The notes beneath the pieces are model-generated. The model did no database searches, had not been told where the DNA came from, and worked only from the letters and a program-made list of their open reading frames with translations. 64,000 bases of DNA from CALKZN01 sp050633785 (GTDB lineage Bacteria; Pseudomonadota; Gammaproteobacteria; Arenicellales; Arenicellaceae). The DNA is taken from positions 62,001 through 126,000 of the forward strand of contig JBOEHE010000017.1 of assembly GCA_050633785.1 (NCBI GenBank), given 5' to 3'. A program made the position numbers and the translations under genes. Below are positions 32,742 to 41,617 of the stretch, one piece after another. Position 1 is the first letter of the stretch. Every line of letters starts with the position of its first letter.

Positions 32742-34213
32742 GTTGCGTTCGGTATTGTTGTTTGATGAGGTATCGCTATGCTGATAGATAAACCGCCTAA
32801 TGCAGATGGTTGTGCAGAGATAGTGCCTCCATGAGCTTTAACAATATTTTGACAAATCGTTAATCCCAGGCCTGCTCCTCCAGCTCTTCTGCTGCGTGAT
32901 GCTTCGTGGCGATATAGTGGTTCAAAGATTTTTTGACAGTCTTGTTCGTTTAATCCAGGGGCAGAGTCTTGCACTGTGACCGTCAACTGCTGCGAGTCTC
33001 TGGATACTGAAATTTCAATTTTTCCCGGGGAGTTTGTATAGGATATGGAATTCAATAATATATTGTGAAATAACTGGCTTATACGTTGTCCATCGGCCTT
33101 GACAATGCTGTTGTCAAGGCACTGTATATCAATCGCAATTCCATTGCTAAGAGCGCGTTCATTAACCGAGTCAATAGTGGCTTTGAGGCAATGACAGATG
33201 TCGATGGATGTGAACTCATATCGTAATCCGCCAACATCGGATAATGATAATTGATACAGATCTTCAATCAGGTGCCGTAAGCGTTGTACCTCCTGGTCAA
33301 ATGATAGGATTTGCTGTTTATCGAGTGTCCGTAAACCGTCTTTAATAGCTTCAATTTCTCCAGATAAAATCGTTACAGGTGTGCGTAATTCGTGAGATAT
33401 ATCAGCAAGCCAGCGACGCCGGGATAGCCGGTTTTCTTCGAGTATGCCTGCCAAATGATCTAAGTCGTTCATCAATTGGCCAAGTTCATCGGCACGTTGT
33501 TCCTGCAGGCGAGTTGTGAAATTTCCATTAGCCAGTTCGTTGACACTGTTGGCCATCCTTCTGACCGGTGCTACCAGAGTTCGTGATAATAACCATGAAA
33601 CCAGTGCTGCCAGGCTTAAAGAGGTTAGTCCGATTATTGAGCTGGTTAATAATTGTTGTTTTGAAAAAGCAGTTTCTCGTGGTGAGTCTAAATCTCGGCG
33701 TGGTGAAGTGCGTAACTCTCCAATAATTTTACCTTCTGAAATGATTGGGACGCGAATATGATCGTTTGAGGAACCTGATAATCTGGCTCCGGCTATTTGT
33801 TCTCCATTTGCTGAGAATAGTGCGGTTGGAGGGGTGGATCGACGTTTGTGAGGTGGAGGTCTATGTTGAAAAGGGGAGTGGTCTGGCTTTAAGCCAGGCT
33901 TTTCTGGGTGTCGGCTACGACGCTCACCATTTGGTTTAAGCTTAGGTTTTTTTCTTCTGGGAACTGGCTCAGCAGAATTAGGTCTGTCATCAAGTGTCGA
34001 AAGTGTTGTTGAGTCCCAGCGCCCAGAATTAGCTCTGTATGAATCAGACAACTCACTGGCTAAGCGTTCGAGTCGAGTCTGTTCTAATGCATTGACATAA
34101 TCGAGAAAACCATGCACGAAACTCCAACGCGCAAGACCTAAGGTTGCAATCAGGACTATCAAGGTCAGTCCTAGAAATGACAGGGTTAATTTTTTCGAGA
34201 TCGACTGCATCAT
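32738..34213 (-). CDS. Sensor histidine kinase, BaeS-like, with basic periplasmic domain
   Basis: About 491 residues from ATG 34213 (MMQSISKKLTLSFLGL); an in-frame ATG at 34303 would add 30 residues without a membrane signal. TM1 is at ~12-30 and TM2 at ~185-205. HAMP follows, then HisKA with ADISHELRTPVTILSGEIEA and HATPase with NILLNSISYTNSPG and GAGLGLTICQNIVKAHGG. The periplasmic loop has an extraordinary Arg/Lys/His/Pro-rich stretch (~83-132: PRRKKPKLKPNGERR, HRPPPHKRR). Such a segment could bind metal, anions or haem; that is inference. It is cotranscribed with the regulator gene. Confidence 0.9.
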   Translation of the reverse strand: MMQSISKKLTLSFLGLTLIVLIATLGLARWSFVHGFLDYVNALEQTRLERLASELSDSYRANSGRWDSTTLSTLDDRPNSAEPVPRRKKPKLKPNGERRSRHPEKPGLKPDHSPFQHRPPPHKRRSTPPTALFSANGEQIAGARLSGSSNDHIRVPIISEGKIIGELRTSPRRDLDSPRETAFSKQQLLTSSIIGLTSLSLAALVSWLLSRTLVAPVRRMANSVNELANGNFTTRLQEQRADELGQLMNDLDHLAGILEENRLSRRRWLADISHELRTPVTILSGEIEAIKDGLRTLDKQQILSFDQEVQRLRHLIEDLYQLSLSDVGGLRYEFTSIDICHCLKATIDSVNERALSNGIAIDIQCLDNSIVKADGQRISQLFHNILLNSISYTNSPGKIEISVSRDSQQLTVTVQDSAPGLNEQDCQKIFEPLYRHEASRSRRAGGAGLGLTICQNIVKAHGGTISAQPSALGGLSISIAIPHQTTIPNAT

Positions 34214-34550
34214 ATTGAAAGTATACACGCCAGTATCATGGGGGTAATATGTAATGTATGGATTGGTTGGAAACACCTGAAAATCTACACAACTTCTGCA
34301 CATTTCAGGAAATATTCCTGCTTCTTAAGGTACTGCTGAAAATAGTATTAGCTGAATGTATAAACGTATTTCAAAGACTGTTTAAGAGAAATGGATTAAA
34401 ACATGGGTGGGTTCAGTTCTGTAAAACGTTGTTGTAGTGCTTTTACGTGACGGAATTATTCGGTCTAAAATGACTGATCAAGCTATAATTTAGTATATCG
34501 ACCAGTCTCTAAATGAACTTGTCGATTCCAGAATTTGGCAAGTCTTGTCA
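34214..34550. other. Intergenic region upstream of sensor kinase (337 bp)
   Basis: No gene. It contains the inverted repeat CAGGAA-ATA-TTCCTG (34306-34320), ~95 bp upstream of the kinase start, a plausible operator. There is an isolated TATAAT near 34485 on the plus strand with no gene downstream of it. Confidence 0.4.
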
Positions 34551-35207
34551 TTAGTATTTTATAAATTTTTTAGGAGAAAATAGTGAAATAATGGCGACCC
34601 AATAAAATATTGTCAGCAGAATAAGTATGGCTGGAATAGCTGCTATATAGGGCATTTCTTCAATGGTAGAGCCTTGCAGTTTGATAATCTTATCGGAGAA
34701 TGCTAATGCCGCCCAAATTAAAGAAAATCCCATTCGCCAAACGTGCCTTAGAATGCGTAAAGGCCCTGACAAACCTGAACGAATCAGGTTATGGATATCG
34801 CCAATAGCGAACAGTAAAGCGAAACCTATCCACAAAGGATAGGTATTTGGATTTCTTATGTGGCCCCAACTCGGATCGGCTAAATACGCAGCTATAGCAA
34901 TAAGCGCGACCCATGTCAGGGCTGAATATTCAAGAATATTAGTTTGCCCTTTTTTATGATAAACCGTTAACCAGGCAGTGAATACGGTATAAATAACCAT
35001 ACCACTTAAGAAGGCATCATCCAGGGATTTTTTTAACAGTGCCGCCATGCCTCCGGAAACCAGCATGATCAACATTGAAACCGTAAAGTAAACACCAGCA
35101 ATTCGATGCGTAGCGGTCCCTTTTCTTGAACATAAAGCGACTAAGGCAGATACGAGTGCGATTGAACCTGCGGGAGTGTGTATAACCCAAACGATAAACT
35201 CTTTCAT
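34551..35207 (-). CDS. DUF2306-like multi-pass membrane protein
   Basis: 218 residues with about seven hydrophobic segments. The N-terminal THRIAGVYFTVSMLIMLVSG matches the HRxxGxxY motif of DUF2306/predicted membrane proteins. A later segment, LRILRHVWRMGFSLIWAALA, carries another conserved-looking His. The function is unknown; the histidines could be haem or metal ligands, which is speculation. It is divergent from a LysR gene 193 bp away, its likely regulator. Confidence 0.7.
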   Translation of the reverse strand: MKEFIVWVIHTPAGSIALVSALVALCSRKGTATHRIAGVYFTVSMLIMLVSGGMAALLKKSLDDAFLSGMVIYTVFTAWLTVYHKKGQTNILEYSALTWVALIAIAAYLADPSWGHIRNPNTYPLWIGFALLFAIGDIHNLIRSGLSGPLRILRHVWRMGFSLIWAALAFSDKIIKLQGSTIEEMPYIAAIPAILILLTIFYWVAIISLFSPKKFIKY

Positions 35208-35400
35208 AGTTCTATAAAGTTGTTGGTATCACCGAATGTTATTGATAAATGTGATGGTGTAGCATCTATGGCGTTATTGTTGATTTTTTGCGGCTCAGAT
35301 AATTACTTTGAAAATTTAATTTGAGTTGACGAAAAATATACTATCAATAAAATAATTAACTAGGTAGGCCGAGAAACTAACAACAGGTATACATATTTGT

Positions 35401-36315
35401 ATGGATTGGCGATCAATAAAATTTGACTGGAATCGAGCCAGAGCGTTTTTAGTGACTGCTGAAGAAGGTTCGCTAGCTGCAGCAGCACGAGCTCTTGGAA
35501 TGACGCAACCAACTTTGGGACGTCAAGTAACTGCCCTTGAAAGAGAATTAGGACTTGTTCTTTTTAAACGCAGTGGCCGGGGCTTGGAGTTGACTCCAAA
35601 TGGTTGGGACCTGCTTGAACATGTACGCGCCATGGGCGAAGCGGCCAATCAACTCTCCTTATCTGCAACCGGACAGTCAGATCTTATAGAAGGAAATATT
35701 TGTATTACTTCGAGTGAAATCTTTGCGACATTTATTCTGCCTTCTATGATTCGAGACTTGCGTCAGTTGGAACCAGGTATTAGTGTCGAAATTATTTCAT
35801 CGAACAGTGAAAGTAATTTGAATCGTAGAGAAGCTGATATCGCAATACGCAGCTTTCGACCTTCACAGCCAGAGTTGATAGCTAAAAAAGTATACGATGT
35901 GACAGCCCACCTTTACGCAGCAAGTACTTATCTTCAAGAACTGGGATACCCCAAATCAATTGATGAGTTCAATAAAGCAAATTTTATTGATTTTGAAAAG
36001 TCAGGCCGTTTGCTTCCTATATTAAATGCTCGAGGGTTTCGTTTAGGGGTAGATAACTTTCCAGTTGTGACCAAGGACAATGTTGTTCTATGGGAATTGG
36101 TCAAAAAGGGTGTTGCTATTGGTGTGATGCCTGAAGAAATTGGTGACAATGAACCATTGGTCGAGCGGGTAGAAATTCCTGGTTTTTCACCTATTACAGG
36201 TGAAATTTGGCTTGTTTCGCACAATGAATTAAGAACGAACCGGAGGATCCGTTTGGTATTCGATTTCCTGGTTTCCGAAATCTCTAATATTCCCTTGAAA
36301 TTTCAACAACAGTAG
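35401..36315 (+). CDS. LysR-family transcriptional regulator
   Basis: 304 residues. HTH: FDWNRARAFLVTAEEGSLAA, then LGMTQPTLGRQVTALERELG and LFKRSGRGLELTPNGWDLLE. The effector domain covers ~95-300. The sequence type (WNRARAFL...GSLAAAARALGMTQPTLGR) is the branch that usually controls a divergent neighbour, here the DUF2306-like gene. The effector is not evident. Confidence 0.9.
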   Translation: MDWRSIKFDWNRARAFLVTAEEGSLAAAARALGMTQPTLGRQVTALERELGLVLFKRSGRGLELTPNGWDLLEHVRAMGEAANQLSLSATGQSDLIEGNICITSSEIFATFILPSMIRDLRQLEPGISVEIISSNSESNLNRREADIAIRSFRPSQPELIAKKVYDVTAHLYAASTYLQELGYPKSIDEFNKANFIDFEKSGRLLPILNARGFRLGVDNFPVVTKDNVVLWELVKKGVAIGVMPEEIGDNEPLVERVEIPGFSPITGEIWLVSHNELRTNRRIRLVFDFLVSEISNIPLKFQQQ

Positions 36316-36503
36316 ACAACTTGTATTTGCGTGTGTGCACTTGTTTCATCGCTTATTAGTCTTTTGATGAGAATAAGAGCGGGGCTCGTGGATAGTTTGG
36401 TCCAAAATGATTCATTGTTGTTAAAATAGGTCTGTTATTGTGCAGGATAGGCAATCATTGCTATTATCGCAGCAAGAAATAACGCTTTTTTATTGAACAG
36501 AAA

Positions 36504-36520
36504 TGCACTATTATGGTGCA
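36504..36520 (+). promoter_or_regulatory. NtrC enhancer site 1 upstream of glnA
   Basis: TGCACTATTATGGTGCA fits the NtrC consensus TGCACYA-N3-TGGTGCA. It is centred ~90 bp upstream of the sigma-54 -24/-12 element. Confidence 0.85.
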
Positions 36521-36532
36521 ATAATGTTCTCC

Positions 36533-36549
36533 TGCACTATTTTGATGCA
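36533..36549 (+). promoter_or_regulatory. NtrC enhancer site 2 upstream of glnA
   Basis: TGCACTATTTTGATGCA, 29 bp downstream of site 1 (about three helical turns), so both face the same side of the DNA, as needed for cooperative NtrC oligomers. Confidence 0.8.
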
Positions 36550-36599
36550 TCTTGGGTGGATTATGGTACGTAAATGCTTGTTTTGCGGCCCATGAAAAC

Positions 36600-36615
36600 T
36601 GGCACGGTGCTTGCT
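36600..36615 (+). promoter_or_regulatory. Sigma-54 promoter of glnA
   Basis: TGGCAC-GGTGC-TTGCT, a perfect -24/-12 match. Transcription is expected to start near 36625, leaving a ~130-nt leader. Confidence 0.92.
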
Positions 36616-36659
36616 ATCTTACTAGATCTAAACGTACTCTCGCTAGCTTAACATCGGCG

Positions 36660-36702
36660 GCGACTGATTTTGTCGCACTCGATTTAATAATCGAGATTTT
36701 TT
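36660..36702 (+). terminator. Terminator-like double hairpin in the glnA leader
   Basis: Hairpin 1 is GCGAC-N7-GTCGC (36660-36676). Hairpin 2 is CTCGATT-TAAT-AATCGAG (36678-36684 / 36689-36695), followed by A and six T (36697-36702). It lies between the sigma-54 promoter and glnA, ~54 bp before the start codon. It could be an attenuator, or the 3' end of a ~78-nt NtrC-dependent small RNA. Confidence 0.6.
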
Positions 36703-36755
36703 AGATTGAGAATGTACATCAAGAATTTATTCAATTACTAAGAATGAGGTGAAAA

Positions 36756-38165
36756 ATGTCGGCAGCTGACATATTAGAACAGATTAAGAATGACGAAATC
36801 CCCTATGTTGATCTTCGTTTTACAGACACAAATGGTAAAGAGCAGCATGTGACTGTATCTAGCAAATTTGTTGATGAAGACTTTTTCAATGACGGAAAAA
36901 TGTTTGATGGTTCGTCAATTTCTGGTTGGAAAGGCATTAATGCTTCTGACATGATTATGATGCCAGATGCTTCAACGGCTGTCCTTGATCCGTTTTTTCA
37001 GGATAAGACATTGAATATTCGTTGCGATATTATTGAGCCCGATGATATGCAACCTTATGAACGTGACCCACGGTCAATTGCGAAAAAAGCAGAAGATTAT
37101 CTGAAGTCTACTGGTATCGGTGATACCGCCTATTTTGGCCCTGAGAATGAGTTTTTCGTATTTGACGATGTGCGCTGGTCAGTTGAAACGCGTGGTTCAT
37201 ACTTTGAAGTTGATTCGCAAGAAGCCTGTTGGAACTCTGATAAACCTTATGAAGAAGGCAATATGGGTCATCGTCCAGGTTTGAAAGGCGGCTATTTTCC
37301 AGTACCTCCAGTCGATTCACTGCACGATTTGCGTGCAGCAATGTGTCAGGCTTCTGAAGAGTTGGGAGTACCAACGGAAGTTCATCACCATGAAGTTGCG
37401 ACTGCTGGGCAGTGTGAAATTGGTACTCTGTTTAACACTCTGGTTAAGAAAGCTGACGAAGTACAATTGTTTAAATATGCCGTACATAATGTAGCTCATA
37501 TGTATGGTAAATCAGCGACTTTTATGCCGAAGCCATTGGTTGGTGATAACGGTAGTGGCATGCATGTACATCAATCCATTTTCAAAGATGGACAAAATAC
37601 ATTTGCAGGCAATGAGTACGGTGGCTTGAGTGAGACAGCTTTGTATTACATAGGCGGTATCTTCAAGCACGCGAAAGCAATCAATGCATTTGCTAATGCC
37701 TCAACTAATTCGTATAAACGATTAGTTCCAGGCTTTGAAGCACCAGTATTGCTGGCTTATTCAGCGCGTAACCGTTCTGCTTCTTGTCGAATTCCTTATG
37801 TTTCAAACCCTAAAGGTAAGCGCATTGAAATTAGGTTTCCTGATTCAACGGCTAATCCATATCTGGCGTTTTCTGCAATGTTGATGGCGGGTCTTGATGG
37901 CATTCAAAACAAGATTCATCCTGGCGATGCTGCTGATGAAGATTTGTATGAATTACCTGCGGCTGAACAAGCTAAGATTCCAATGGTTGCAGTAGAGTTC
38001 TCTGAGGCGTTAGATGCATTGGATGCAGACCGAGATTTCCTTAAAGCTGGTGGCGTTATGACTGATGACGTTATCGATGGTTATCTGGAATTGAAACGTG
38101 CCGAAGTTGAAGCTTTGCGCATGCATACTCATCCACTTGAGTTTGATTATTCTTATAGCTGTTAA
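36756..38165 (+). CDS. glnA: Glutamine synthetase, type I
   Basis: 469 residues. It condenses glutamate and ammonia with ATP. The beta-grasp N-terminus contains FDGSSISGWKGINASDM; the catalytic barrel has FGPENEFFVFDDV, HHHEVATAGQCEIG, GNGSGMH-type NGSGMHVHQSIFKDGQ and RLVPGFEAPVLLAYSARNRS. The adenylylation tyrosine is Tyr398 counting Met (DEDLYELPA), so GlnE control is expected. Transcription is from the NtrC/sigma-54 promoter. AATGAGGTGAAA provides the ribosome site. Confidence 0.98.
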   Translation: MSAADILEQIKNDEIPYVDLRFTDTNGKEQHVTVSSKFVDEDFFNDGKMFDGSSISGWKGINASDMIMMPDASTAVLDPFFQDKTLNIRCDIIEPDDMQPYERDPRSIAKKAEDYLKSTGIGDTAYFGPENEFFVFDDVRWSVETRGSYFEVDSQEACWNSDKPYEEGNMGHRPGLKGGYFPVPPVDSLHDLRAAMCQASEELGVPTEVHHHEVATAGQCEIGTLFNTLVKKADEVQLFKYAVHNVAHMYGKSATFMPKPLVGDNGSGMHVHQSIFKDGQNTFAGNEYGGLSETALYYIGGIFKHAKAINAFANASTNSYKRLVPGFEAPVLLAYSARNRSASCRIPYVSNPKGKRIEIRFPDSTANPYLAFSAMLMAGLDGIQNKIHPGDAADEDLYELPAAEQAKIPMVAVEFSEALDALDADRDFLKAGGVMTDDVIDGYLELKRAEVEALRMHTHPLEFDYSYSC

Positions 38166-38177
38166 ATAGTCGAAGAG

Positions 38178-38211
38178 CGCTCCCAGCCGCAAGGAGGGGA
38201 GCGTTTTTTTT
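38178..38211 (+). terminator. glnA intrinsic terminator
   Basis: Stem CGCTCCC (38178-38184) / GGGAGCG (38197-38203) followed by eight T (38204-38211). It lies 10 bp upstream of the NtrC box for glnL, so glnL-glnG can be transcribed separately from glnA. Confidence 0.9.
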
Positions 38212-38220
38212 GTCACTCAA

Positions 38221-38237
38221 TGCACCAAAATGGTGCG
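38221..38237 (+). promoter_or_regulatory. NtrC operator upstream of glnL
   Basis: TGCACCAAAATGGTGCG, a near-perfect NtrC dyad ending 13 bp before the glnL start. At this position it is expected to repress glnL-glnG, the autoregulation known from enteric glnL. Confidence 0.88.
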
Positions 38238-38250
38238 AGCAAGAGAGTTT

Positions 38251-39318
38251 ATGGTATCAGCAGACAGTATATTAGAGAACATCGGTGTCGCATTGATCGT
38301 GTGCGACGATCAATTTGTGGTGCAAGATGTTAATGCTGCCTGCGAAGATTTATTGGGAATCAGTCGGCGTTCTTTGTTGAATAAGGTCTTGGCCGATATT
38401 CTAGTGACAGAAACGAATATTCAAGCGATAGTCAAACGCGCATTGAGCAATGATTCGCGTTATACATTGCGAGAAATTCTGTTGTCACATCCTGACGGTG
38501 CTGAGGTTGATGTGACTATTACGCCTTTTAGAACCAGGCAAGGTACGGCCTGTGTCACTCTGGAGATAAATCGTATTGATCGAATTAGTCGTTTGGCACG
38601 TGAAAGTAACAATATTGAGCAACAGAATACCAATCGCTTAATAATGCGCAGTATGTCACATGAAATTAAAAATCCTCTGAGTGGGTTGCGAGGAGCGGCT
38701 CAGCTATTAGATGCGGAGTTGTCTAATCCGGAACTCAAGGAATTTACCAGCATCATCATCAAAGAGGCGGATCGTTTGAAAAACCTGGTTAATCGGGTAA
38801 TGGGTTCTCATAGGCAATACGATAAAGCTCCTGTCAACATTCACTATGTGGTTGAGCATATCGTGCGTTTGATCGAAGCTTCGGAAGGAGATAAGCTGCT
38901 TTTACACCGTGATTATGATCCAAGTTTGCCGGAATTATCAGGGGATGTGGAACAATTGATTCAAGCCATTTTGAATGTGGTTAAAAATGCTGTTGAGGCA
39001 CAGGGAGGGTGTGAAAAAATAGTCATTGGTTTCAGGACTCGCCTGGAGCGTAGTTTTACTATTGGCAAGGTATTGCACCGTAATTTGATTAAATTGCAAA
39101 TATGGGACGAAGGGCAGGGAGTGCCAGAAGAGTTACAATCTATTGTGTTCAACCCGATGATTACCGGAAGAGCCGAAGGAACTGGTTTGGGTTTGTCGAT
39201 CACGCAGGAAATTATTCAACGTCATAATGGTCTAGTGAATTTGGAGACTTATAAAGGGCACACTTGCTTTGCTTTCTATCTGCCATTGCAACTCAATAAA
39301 TCGAAGGAGCAACTGTAA
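38251..39318 (+). CDS. glnL: Nitrogen regulation histidine kinase NtrB
   Basis: About 355 residues from ATG 38251; the ATG at 38230 lies inside the NtrC box and is rejected. A PAS domain (ILENIGVALIVCDDQFVVQD) is followed by the phosphorylated His137 in MRSMSHEIKNPLSGLRGAAQ and an ATPase domain with NVVKNAVEAQGG, WDEGQGVPEE and GTGLGLSITQEIIQRH. It is cytosolic. It phosphorylates NtrC under nitrogen limitation and is switched by PII. Its stop overlaps the glnG start. Confidence 0.95.
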   Translation: MVSADSILENIGVALIVCDDQFVVQDVNAACEDLLGISRRSLLNKVLADILVTETNIQAIVKRALSNDSRYTLREILLSHPDGAEVDVTITPFRTRQGTACVTLEINRIDRISRLARESNNIEQQNTNRLIMRSMSHEIKNPLSGLRGAAQLLDAELSNPELKEFTSIIIKEADRLKNLVNRVMGSHRQYDKAPVNIHYVVEHIVRLIEASEGDKLLLHRDYDPSLPELSGDVEQLIQAILNVVKNAVEAQGGCEKIVIGFRTRLERSFTIGKVLHRNLIKLQIWDEGQGVPEELQSIVFNPMITGRAEGTGLGLSITQEIIQRHNGLVNLETYKGHTCFAFYLPLQLNKSKEQL

Positions 39319-40703
39319 TGAAAGAAATTTGGGTAGTTGATGATGATGATTCAATTCGGTGGGTATTGAGCCGGGCTTTGCAGAATCATGGCTTTAGTGT
39401 GGAGGTATTTGCTGATGCAGAATCAGTGCTGAAGGTCATTGGAACTAAGAGCCCGGATGTTGTGTTAACTGATATTAGAATGCCGGGTATCTCCGGTCTG
39501 GAGCTGGCTGAGAAAATCCACCTGAACAATTCTCAATTGCCGATTATTATTATGACGGCTCATACTGATTTGGATAGTGCTCTATCCTCGTATCAAAGTG
39601 GTGCTTTTGAATACTTGCCGAAACCGTTTGATATTGAAGATGCGGTTGTCTTAGTGCAGCGAGCTATTGATCACAATGGCCCGCCAGTTGATGTCGAAAC
39701 TGAGACGCCACAAGACACCAATATGATAGGCGAAGCCCCAGCCATGCAAGAGGTTTTTCGAGCTATTGGGCGTTTGGCGAAATCACATATTAATGTTTTG
39801 ATCTGGGGTGAGTCTGGCACAGGTAAAGAATTGGTGGCAGAAGCATTGCACCAACATAGTCCGCGATCAAAGCAGGCATTTATACCCATTAATACAGCGG
39901 CTATTCCAGCTGAATTGCTTGAATCGGAGTTATTTGGGCATGAAAAGGGGGCATTTACCGGGGCGCATGAACGTCGAATAGGTCGTTTCGAACAAGCTAA
40001 TGGAGGTACTTTATTTCTGGATGAGATAGGTGATATGCCTTCGGAGTTGCAAACGCGTTTATTGCGAGTACTGTCCGATAAAAAGTTTTACCGTGTCGGT
40101 GGAAGAGAGCAGATAACCGTTAATGTTCGTGTTCTGGCAGCGACCAATCAGCAATTAGAGAAACGTGTGGCCAGTGGGCAATTTAGGGAAGATTTATACC
40201 ACCGGTTGAATGTGATTCGTATTGATTTGCCAGCTTTGCGAGATCGAAAAGAAGATATTCAGTTGTTAACCCGTTACTTTTTAAAGAAATCGTCGCAGGA
40301 ACTGCAGGTTGAAGCTAAGCAACTTAAGGAAGAAGCAATGCAGGCCATGTTGGAATATCATTGGCCGGGTAATGTGCGTCAATTAGAAAACAGCTGTCGC
40401 TGGATAACAGTAATGGCGCCAGGTAATAATGTAGATGTGTCGGATTTGCCCAAAGAAGTTTTTGCAGCTCAGCCATCGAGTAAAGCGGCTAATTGGGAGG
40501 TGGGTTTGGCGCGACAAGTGAAGCAGCAATTGAATATGGGGCGCAATAATATCCTTGAGGAATTGGGAGGTAAATTCGAACGTATATTGTTAGAAGAAGC
40601 CTTGAAGCATACTCGAGGCCATCGTCAGAATGCCGCGAAGCGCCTTGGTTGGGGGAGAAATACTTTGACACGTAAGCTTAAAGAGCTGGGTTTGGACGAT
40701 TGA
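39318..40703 (+). CDS. glnG: Nitrogen regulation response regulator NtrC (sigma-54 activator)
   Basis: 461 residues. Receiver with VVDDDDSIRWVL and phosphoacceptor Asp52 in DVVLTDIRMPGISG; AAA+ domain with Walker A GESGTGKEL, the sigma-54 contact GAFTGAH, Walker B GGTLFLDEIGDMP and sensor WPGNVRQLEN; C-terminal Fis-type HTH (GHRQNAAKRLGWGRNTLTRK). It binds the boxes listed around glnA and glnL. No terminator is obvious after it. Confidence 0.97.
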   Translation: MKEIWVVDDDDSIRWVLSRALQNHGFSVEVFADAESVLKVIGTKSPDVVLTDIRMPGISGLELAEKIHLNNSQLPIIIMTAHTDLDSALSSYQSGAFEYLPKPFDIEDAVVLVQRAIDHNGPPVDVETETPQDTNMIGEAPAMQEVFRAIGRLAKSHINVLIWGESGTGKELVAEALHQHSPRSKQAFIPINTAAIPAELLESELFGHEKGAFTGAHERRIGRFEQANGGTLFLDEIGDMPSELQTRLLRVLSDKKFYRVGGREQITVNVRVLAATNQQLEKRVASGQFREDLYHRLNVIRIDLPALRDRKEDIQLLTRYFLKKSSQELQVEAKQLKEEAMQAMLEYHWPGNVRQLENSCRWITVMAPGNNVDVSDLPKEVFAAQPSSKAANWEVGLARQVKQQLNMGRNNILEELGGKFERILLEEALKHTRGHRQNAAKRLGWGRNTLTRKLKELGLDD

Positions 40704-40832
40704 AAAGACTGTTTTGCAACTGTTTGCTTAGTTGTTGTATTAATTTATCGAAACGAATTAGTTTACACAAATTATCAGCTTGTGCTTATAATGCGTTGAA
40801 TTATTAGTATTACAGCTATTTACACGGGTCTT

Positions 40833-41498
40833 ATGCGTTATCTAATTATCCTATTACTTATTCTTCCAAGTTTATTGTGGTCACAAACAGTGTGGTCGCA
40901 AACGCGGTATATTACTGATGACTTTGAAGTGATGTTGCGAACAGGTCCAGGTATTGGCAACAAAATTGTTAAAGCATTGCCCAGCGGGACCAAGCTTACA
41001 GTTGTTATCGAAGATGCTGGTAAGGGACATAGTCAGGTTAAGACAGAAAAGGGAACAGTAGGTTACGTGCTGACTCGGTTTTTGAATACCAAGCCTGCGT
41101 CAAAGTTTCGAGTTCAATATCTGGAAAAACAGTTAACCGCTTTGAAAGCTAAGCCTGAAGGCTTGCAGGCGAAATTACTGAGTTTGCAGGAAAGCTATGA
41201 TGAATTGAGTCAGAACTATCAAAAAAATGTTGATCAGAAAGAACGTGTCACGAATGAGTTGGGAAAGATCAAAAAAGCATCTGCTAATGCAGTGGCTTTG
41301 TCTGAACAAAATGCTCAGCTAGAAAAAGAAGTGCGACAATTAATATTGCAAATGGATGATTTGCGTATTCAGAATGAAACCATGAAGGAACAATCTGATA
41401 AAAAATGGTTTGCTTTAGGTGCAACTGCAGTCTTGCTTGGGATGTTTATGGGCTGGGTTTTATCTCGCTTTAAAGGCCGTCGTCGCAGTTCCTGGTAA
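40833..41498 (+). CDS. SH3-domain and coiled-coil anchor protein (YgiM-like)
   Basis: 221 residues. The signal peptide (LIILLLILPSLLWSQTVWSQ) is followed by a bacterial SH3 domain (~25-90: YITDDFEVMLRTGPGIGNKI to GTVGYVLTRFL), a long coiled coil (~100-185, rich in K/E/L/Q) and a C-terminal transmembrane helix (ALGATAVLLGMFMGWVL) with a basic tail. This is the TIGR04211 SH3-and-anchor layout of E. coli YgiM. It is a periplasmic protein anchored in the inner membrane, perhaps touching peptidoglycan. The function is not established. Confidence 0.85.
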   Translation: MRYLIILLLILPSLLWSQTVWSQTRYITDDFEVMLRTGPGIGNKIVKALPSGTKLTVVIEDAGKGHSQVKTEKGTVGYVLTRFLNTKPASKFRVQYLEKQLTALKAKPEGLQAKLLSLQESYDELSQNYQKNVDQKERVTNELGKIKKASANAVALSEQNAQLEKEVRQLILQMDDLRIQNETMKEQSDKKWFALGATAVLLGMFMGWVLSRFKGRRRSSW

Positions 41499-41617
41499 AT
41501 AAAAGTATTAAGCAATTTAAGTTACAAAAAGGTAGAGAACTATAACAGAGTTGATTCTTTAATTATCGAAAATACCCTATAATCCTAATTACGTTGATTT
41601 ACTGCAGGGAGGCAGTT

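Larger units (their letters stand above)
36316..36755 (+). other. glnA control region (440 bp)
   Basis: No gene. It contains two NtrC boxes, a sigma-54 promoter and a leader with two hairpins, listed separately. The first ~180 bp after the LysR stop show nothing I can name. Confidence 0.7.

Noticed and set aside
36676..36702. Glutamine riboswitch in the glnA leader.
   Set aside because: The known glnA and downstream-peptide riboswitches are cyanobacterial and have conserved junction motifs that I do not see; only two simple hairpins are present.
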